A stretch of DNA of 9,150 nucleotides from the NCBI GenBank assembly GCA_031290325.1, contig JAITNU010000083.1, forward strand, positions 1 through 9,150, given 5' to 3'. The stretch is from Treponema sp. (GTDB taxonomy: Bacteria > Spirochaetota > Spirochaetia > Treponematales > Breznakiellaceae). Every line of letters begins with the position of its first letter. Within the stretch, counting starts at the first letter, position 1. Below the pieces are notes generated by a model, which worked only from the letters and a program-made list of their open reading frames with translations, searched no databases and had not been told where the DNA came from. Of this stretch, positions 5,919 to 9,150 are shown piece by piece. Made by a program: the position numbers and the translations under genes.

Positions 5919-8141
5919 TTATCCCATAAAATCCGCTGGATTGCCCGGCATTTCATCGATCAGTAATCCAAGCTCCTTGCTGTATTCAACCGTGCTTGTC
6001 AGAGCATAGACACCGGGTACCAGTACCTTGAGTGACCCACGCCGCTGTAGCTCGGCGAACTGGTTGGGGTAGACATTCACCGCATAGCGTTGCAGTTTGC
6101 GCAACAACACCCGCTCAGGGACTTCGCTTTTTTCCAGCAAGCCGATGTACTTCTCGCCATCGCCGTGGGGAACAAGTATCGCCCGTGTATCATCGCCGAT
6201 GAGCTTGAACGCTTCGGCGGCGCTTCTGAACTGAATGCCGCAGTCGGGTATTTCCAGCTTGAGCAATTTCATTATTTTCTTGCTATCTAAGGAATTAGCC
6301 TTCCAGTACAGTTCCAGAAAGTACTCCTCAAAGATGCGCTGGTCAGTCAGATTACCGCGCTCGCAGAGTACTTGTGCAGTCTCGACAGCTTTCCGCAGAA
6401 AACCAGCCGGCGCTTTACGCGGCGAGTTGAACACAACCACCTTACCACGCTTGCCTTGCGCGTTACCCTCGCGGTTACAGCGACCGGCGGCTTGTGCGAT
6501 AGAATCAAGCCCAGCCATAGCGCGGTACACAACCGGAAAATCTATATCAACACCCGCCTCTACCAGTTGTGTGCTGACAACCCGAACACGCTCGCCACGC
6601 TCCAGCTTGCCTTTGATCATGGCAATCACCTCACTGCGGTGCTGGGCGCACATGAGCGCCGAAAGGTGGTACGTGTCGTCTTGAGCGATCTTCTTCACAG
6701 CAGCGTACAGTTCCCGGCAACTCTTCCGGTCAGATACCACGCAGAGCGCCTGCTCGAATGTGGATAGTTCAGCCGCAAGGGAGTCCCATTCAACCGGTGG
6801 TGCGTCCTTAACGGGAAACTCATAGATAACCCGCTCAAGGTTTTTATAGAGGCTCGTAACGTCTTGTACGATCTCCCTGACCGTACCTTCCGGCAATCCG
6901 GGGAAATCAGGAAACGCCACCCGCTTCTCAAAAACCGGCTGGGTGGCGGTACACATAACAAAGCTCACACGGTAGTGGTCTGCTAACAGCCGTACTGTTT
7001 CCAGTATGCTTTCCAGAAAGTCCGGTGGAAGAAGCTGCGCCTCATCGAAAATGACCACGCTGTTGGCGATGTTGTGCAGTTTCCGGCAGCGACCGGTTTT
7101 TGCCGCGAAGAGTGACTCGAAAAACTGCACATTGGTCGTTACAATGACCGGCGCATCCCAGTTTTCCACTGCGAGACGGGAACGTACCGTAGTTTCGTCA
7201 TCATCAAGATTCGCGTGATGTTCGAGTATCTCGTCTTTGCCAAACACGCCGTGAAACACGTCCGCGTTCTGCTCGATAATACTGGTGTAGGGAATAACGT
7301 AGATGATACGCTTCTTCCCGTATTTTTCCGCGTGTTTAAGCGCGAAAGCCATACTCGACAGGGTTTTACCGCCGCCGGTTGGCACGGTCAGCGAAAACAG
7401 CCCCGGCGCCCATTCCGCCGCCGCCTCGCAATCGGAGAGTACCCGCTGCCGCGCCTCATAAACGCACTGGTCCCCACTCGGCGCTTTTGTTTTTTCCACC
7501 ATGAATGCGTCAAACCGTCCGCGCAGTTCCGCGATTGAGCGATACGCGCCGCGTTTCTGATACTTATCCGGGTCCTCATAGCGTTCCGTATCCAGCCGAT
7601 CCGCGTCAACAAGGCACGAAAACAGCATCCGTATCCACAGCGACACATCAAGCCCCGCAGGACTGAACGCCCACGGTGGCGCTTTAGGACAGAGCGGCTT
7701 GAGCGCGGTTTTCATTTCCTCCGCGATGCCTTCGGCGTGCGCGTTTTGCAGCCGGAAACGCAGGGCGCTTTGCTTACCCGACCAATCCGGCAACCCCGCG
7801 TGATGACCCGCGATACAGTAGGCGAGAAAACGTCCCGCCGGCTTACCAAACAGATCTTCCGCCAACTTCGCGCCGGGGCCGGAATGTTCTTCCCGGCCAT
7901 TCGTCTCCAACGACGCTTCCGCGTCATAGCAGCCGCTCTTGCCTCGCAGGTATTTCTGCCACGCGACGGTCGCTTTGCCGGTGTCATGCGTCATGCCCAG
8001 CGTATACGCCCATTCGGCGGAATCGAAATCCGCCGCGAACCGTGAGGCGAGGTCAGCGGTGCCCGCGAGATGCTCGCTCACGGTCTGCGGTTTAGCCCAT
8101 TCGCCATTATCCAACGGGTGTACATGCGCGATGTAATCCAT
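5919..8141 (-). CDS. cas3: CRISPR-associated helicase-nuclease Cas3, subtype I-C (HD + SF2 helicase)
   Basis: 740 residues from the preferred start. Cas3 is recruited by Cascade to the R-loop, nicks the displaced strand and degrades it while translocating with ATP. The HD nuclease domain is N-terminal: His24 (SEHLAGTAD), the MTHDTGKA motif with His52-Asp53, AGHHAG (111-116) and FSCLVDADRLD (174-184). The helicase follows with Walker A VPTGGGKT (253-260), TTNVQFFESL (335-344), DEAQ box VVIFDEAQLLPP (362-373), motif III MCTATQP (396-402), motif V VVSTQLVEAGVDIDFPV (521-537) and motif VI IAQAAGRCNREG (548-559). The C-terminal domain (about 580-740) is present, so the gene looks complete and active. 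An upstream in-frame ATG at 8159 would add six residues, but it lies inside the ribosome binding site GGAGGGG (8157-8151), which sits 9 nt before the ATG at 8141; that fixes the start. Downstream, cas5 is missing from its usual place and instead lies about 5 kb away. Confidence 0.96.
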   Translation of the reverse strand: MDYIAHVHPLDNGEWAKPQTVSEHLAGTADLASRFAADFDSAEWAYTLGMTHDTGKATVAWQKYLRGKSGCYDAEASLETNGREEHSGPGAKLAEDLFGKPAGRFLAYCIAGHHAGLPDWSGKQSALRFRLQNAHAEGIAEEMKTALKPLCPKAPPWAFSPAGLDVSLWIRMLFSCLVDADRLDTERYEDPDKYQKRGAYRSIAELRGRFDAFMVEKTKAPSGDQCVYEARQRVLSDCEAAAEWAPGLFSLTVPTGGGKTLSSMAFALKHAEKYGKKRIIYVIPYTSIIEQNADVFHGVFGKDEILEHHANLDDDETTVRSRLAVENWDAPVIVTTNVQFFESLFAAKTGRCRKLHNIANSVVIFDEAQLLPPDFLESILETVRLLADHYRVSFVMCTATQPVFEKRVAFPDFPGLPEGTVREIVQDVTSLYKNLERVIYEFPVKDAPPVEWDSLAAELSTFEQALCVVSDRKSCRELYAAVKKIAQDDTYHLSALMCAQHRSEVIAMIKGKLERGERVRVVSTQLVEAGVDIDFPVVYRAMAGLDSIAQAAGRCNREGNAQGKRGKVVVFNSPRKAPAGFLRKAVETAQVLCERGNLTDQRIFEEYFLELYWKANSLDSKKIMKLLKLEIPDCGIQFRSAAEAFKLIGDDTRAILVPHGDGEKYIGLLEKSEVPERVLLRKLQRYAVNVYPNQFAELQRRGSLKVLVPGVYALTSTVEYSKELGLLIDEMPGNPADFMG

Positions 8142-8150
8142 GTATTTAAT

Positions 8151-8157
8151 CCCCTCC
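8151..8157 (-). promoter_or_regulatory. Strong ribosome binding site of cas3
   Basis: GGAGGGG on the minus strand, 9 nt before ATG 8141-8139. It decides the start of cas3 against the in-frame ATG at 8159-8157, whose own codon overlaps this site. Confidence 0.8.
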
Positions 8158-8159
8158 AT

Positions 8160-8274
8160 TACTAGCTTGAGAGTCGCAAATTCTTATAGACCAAAGATGA
8201 ACTGGCAAAAAACCCTGAAACCTGTGATACGGTAAAATTAACACAAATCGCCGAATGATAGGGAGGATTTTTCC
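8160..8274. other. Leader region of cas3 / divergent gap
   Basis: AT-rich DNA upstream of cas3. On the minus strand TATAAG (8188-8183) could be a -10 box with only a poor TTTTTG (8211-8206) 17 nt upstream, so a cas3 promoter here is plausible but weak. On the plus strand GGGAGGA (8261-8267) is a good ribosome binding site for the small ORF at 8275. Confidence 0.35.
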
Positions 8275-8424
8275 ATGTTCCAGTTCATTAATGATAATCC
8301 AATGCATGCCATGTTTCAAGTGGGTAAAAATCTGACTTTCTTTTGTCTGTATCGTCATCGGTTTTATCGTCCGTACAAGGCTGCCCAAAACCTCGATAAA
8401 CCGGCTGTAATCCTTTTTGGATAG
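8275..8424 (+). CDS. Small ORF of unknown function divergent from cas3
   Basis: 49 codons, opening MFQFINDNPMHAMFQVG and ending KPAVILFG. It is not recognised. What supports it is a strong ribosome binding site, GGGAGGA at 8261-8267, 7 nt before the ATG. No signal peptide or clear membrane helix is seen; a short run NLTFFCLY (19-26) is hydrophobic but is followed by basic residues. The opposite strand also has an open frame of about 80 codons over 8146-8388, so at least one of the two is chance. It could equally be the beginning of a gene cut short by rearrangement, since the surroundings look like debris. Confidence 0.25.
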   Translation: MFQFINDNPMHAMFQVGKNLTFFCLYRHRFYRPYKAAQNLDKPAVILFG

Positions 8425-8496
8425 ACTTCCGGCGTTTAAAGCGGTTTTAGATGTCCAGCGTTCAGAGAAGTTCTTCTATAAAATGAGCGGGTAAAC

Positions 8497-8694
8497 GTGC
8501 CGCTCTCAAGATATTATAATGAATATAAAAAAGTAAATTATTACTCATGGATTGCAGCTGTCGAAAAGAAGGATGTGCAAACTGAAAATGGTTTATTTAA
8601 AATAGAGAGCGAAAATAAAACATATCCTCATTCTGGATATGCCTATTTAGACTTAACAACGTTAGAAATAGTACGTACTGAATTAAATCATTAA
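8497..8694 (+). CDS. Small hypothetical protein, possibly truncated by a frameshift
   Basis: 65 residues from GTG 8497. The protein is polar, with many Tyr, Lys and Glu (SRYYNEYKKVNYYSW, 4-18; GLFKIESENKTYPHSGYAYL, 32-51) and looks like a small mixed alpha/beta soluble protein; I cannot name its family. AT-rich codons set it apart from cas3 and the ppk cluster and suggest separate origin. The start is uncertain: the frame is open back to 8482 and GAGCGGG (8485-8491) is only a fair ribosome binding site. Right after its TAA the next frame stays open to 8804 without a start codon, as if the gene once continued (see the separate entry). Confidence 0.4.
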   Translation: MPLSRYYNEYKKVNYYSWIAAVEKKDVQTENGLFKIESENKTYPHSGYAYLDLTTLEIVRTELNH

Positions 8695-8804
8695 AATTAG
8701 AAAAATTCCAGCAGGGTAAAGACGATGATAAGCAGAGAATAGATCTTCGCGCTGATAATAACAAAGGAGACAAGCTTCACCGCGTCAATACTTCCTCCGG
8801 TTAA
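8682..8804 (+). pseudogene. Start-less reading frame, possible continuation of the 8497 gene after a frameshift
   Basis: The frame is open from 8682 to TAA 8802-8804 and encodes 40 hydrophilic residues, including KLEKFQQGKDDDKQRIDLRA and KGDKLHRVNTSSG, but contains no ATG, GTG or TTG. It overlaps the end of the 8497 ORF (8682-8694) in another frame, and the overlap lies in short A runs. One frameshift there would fuse both into a protein of about 100 residues. A decayed fragment of an unrelated gene would look the same. Confidence 0.3.
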
Positions 8805-8812
8805 AAGTGGTA

Positions 8813-8889
8813 CTCTGGTCTGACGGGACCAGAGAGCGTGGCAAATGGAGTTCGTTTTGTGAACTCACGTTGCCCAGGCAGTTTTTTTT
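8813..8889 (+). terminator. Two tandem hairpins followed by T8: candidate terminator or structured RNA
   Basis: Hairpin 1 is a perfect 8-bp stem, CTCTGGTC (8813-8820) with GACCAGAG (8827-8834), loop of 6. Hairpin 2 has an inner 6-bp stem GAGTTC (8848-8853) / GAACTC (8861-8866) and, across a 3x3 internal loop, an outer 5-bp stem GGCAA (8840-8844) / TTGCC (8870-8874). Seven bases later come eight T (8882-8889). The gap between stem and T run is longer than in a classic intrinsic terminator. It may end transcription of the small ORFs at 8497-8804, be the 3' end of a small RNA, or be a recombination-end palindrome. A plus-strand frame is open across it, which weakens but does not exclude an RNA role. 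Confidence 0.4.
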
Positions 8890-8941
8890 CAGAAAAATAT
8901 TTCAAGCCGTAAAAGAATATTGCCGAAATTGTATAACAGAT

Positions 8942-9150
8942 ATGTGTTTAACTTATGAAGAAAAATATGAACACGGATTCATAGAAGGATACAGAATCGG
9001 AAAAATCAGGACAAGCCAGAAAATATTGATTCGGGTTATAAAAATGAAATCTGAATCGTCAGGCAAGCCGAAATCCACATGGAAGAAACTTTTTAAGAAG
9101 ATTAATTCCGAGTGTGATTGCGCTTTTTTAAATAAAATATTTATGTATCT
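8942..9150 (+). CDS. Unidentified basic protein, partial (runs off right edge)
   Basis: 69 codons are visible from ATG 8942 (MCLTYEEKYEHGFIEGYRIG and then KIRTSQKILIRVIKM, KPKSTWKKLFKKINSECDC). It is rich in lysine. The stretch EEKYEHGFIEGYRIGKIRT recalls the glycine-spaced amphipathic tails of many accessory proteins, for example the C-terminal region of Rpn/PD-(D/E)XK transposase-like nucleases, but this is weak and I do not assign a family. The start is doubtful: there is no good ribosome binding site, and the frame is open back to 8762, through the hairpins, with GTG at 8807 as a further possible start. The low GC content matches the rest of the right end. Confidence 0.4.
   Translation, partial: MCLTYEEKYEHGFIEGYRIGKIRTSQKILIRVIKMKSESSGKPKSTWKKLFKKINSECDCAFLNKIFMY

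Noticed and set aside
8146..8388. Minus-strand open frame of about 80 codons just upstream of cas3
   Set aside because: Its start is TTG, its product has no recognisable family, it contains the cas3 ribosome binding site, and the opposite strand has an ORF with a better ribosome binding site. Kept only as an alternative to the 8275 ORF.
5839..8491. Shared GAGCGGG plus TAA-type sequence near 5839 and 8485 as direct repeats flanking cas3
   Set aside because: Only seven bases match exactly and the rest needs gaps; this is within chance for such a window.
8800..8950. Integron attC-like site (GTTAAAA near 8800 and GTTTAAC near 8945 around hairpins)
   Set aside because: The boxes face the wrong way for an attC (RYYYAAC should come first and GTTRRRY last), and the first does not match the consensus.
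1..9150. CRISPR repeat-spacer array
   Set aside because: No regularly spaced repeated 30-40 nt element is seen on either strand.

Overview
The window reads as bacterial chromosome that mixes housekeeping and accessory DNA. The genes between about 117 and 8141 are moderately GC-rich, while the right-hand kilobase (about 8160-9150) is AT-rich. The taxon cannot be fixed from sequence alone. My best guess is a spirochaete such as a termite-gut Treponema, from the look of the housekeeping proteins and the mix of cas, toxin-antitoxin and gene debris; I hold this with low confidence.

Layout, left to right. On the minus strand at the left edge lie cas5 (type I-C, Cas5d; 117-845) and, 13 nt downstream of it, the start of a HicA-type mRNA interferase toxin that runs off the edge (1-103). 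cas5 is preceded by a near-consensus sigma-70 promoter (TTGACA - 17 nt - TATTAT, 878-906), so it heads its own transcript. After a 314-nt divergent intergenic region comes a plus-strand cluster: mazG (1160-1981), a Ppx/GppA-type exopolyphosphatase with an HD domain (2037-3581) and polyphosphate kinase ppk1 (3583-5742). ppx and ppk are 1 nt apart and must be co-transcribed. Together the three act on NTPs, alarmones and polyphosphate, that is, stress and stringent physiology. Convergent to this cluster on the minus strand is a full-length type I-C cas3 helicase-nuclease (5919-8141; start corrected to the ATG behind a strong GGAGGGG ribosome binding site). The last kilobase holds no recognisable gene: a 49-codon ORF divergent from cas3, a small possibly frameshifted gene (8497-8804), two strong hairpins followed by eight T, and an unidentified basic ORF running off the right edge.

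How it fits together. In ordinary type I-C loci cas3 is followed directly by cas5, cas8c, cas7, cas4, cas1 and cas2. Here cas3 and cas5 are on the same strand but about 5 kb apart, with mazG-ppx-ppk in opposite orientation between them, and cas5 is followed by hicA rather than cas8c. No CRISPR array and no cas8c/cas7/cas4/cas1/cas2 is visible. This is either a rearranged I-C system whose remaining genes lie outside the window, or cas remnants. The split and the cas5-hicA junction are the most notable observations. A functional link between CRISPR and polyphosphate/alarmone metabolism is only a speculation from adjacency.
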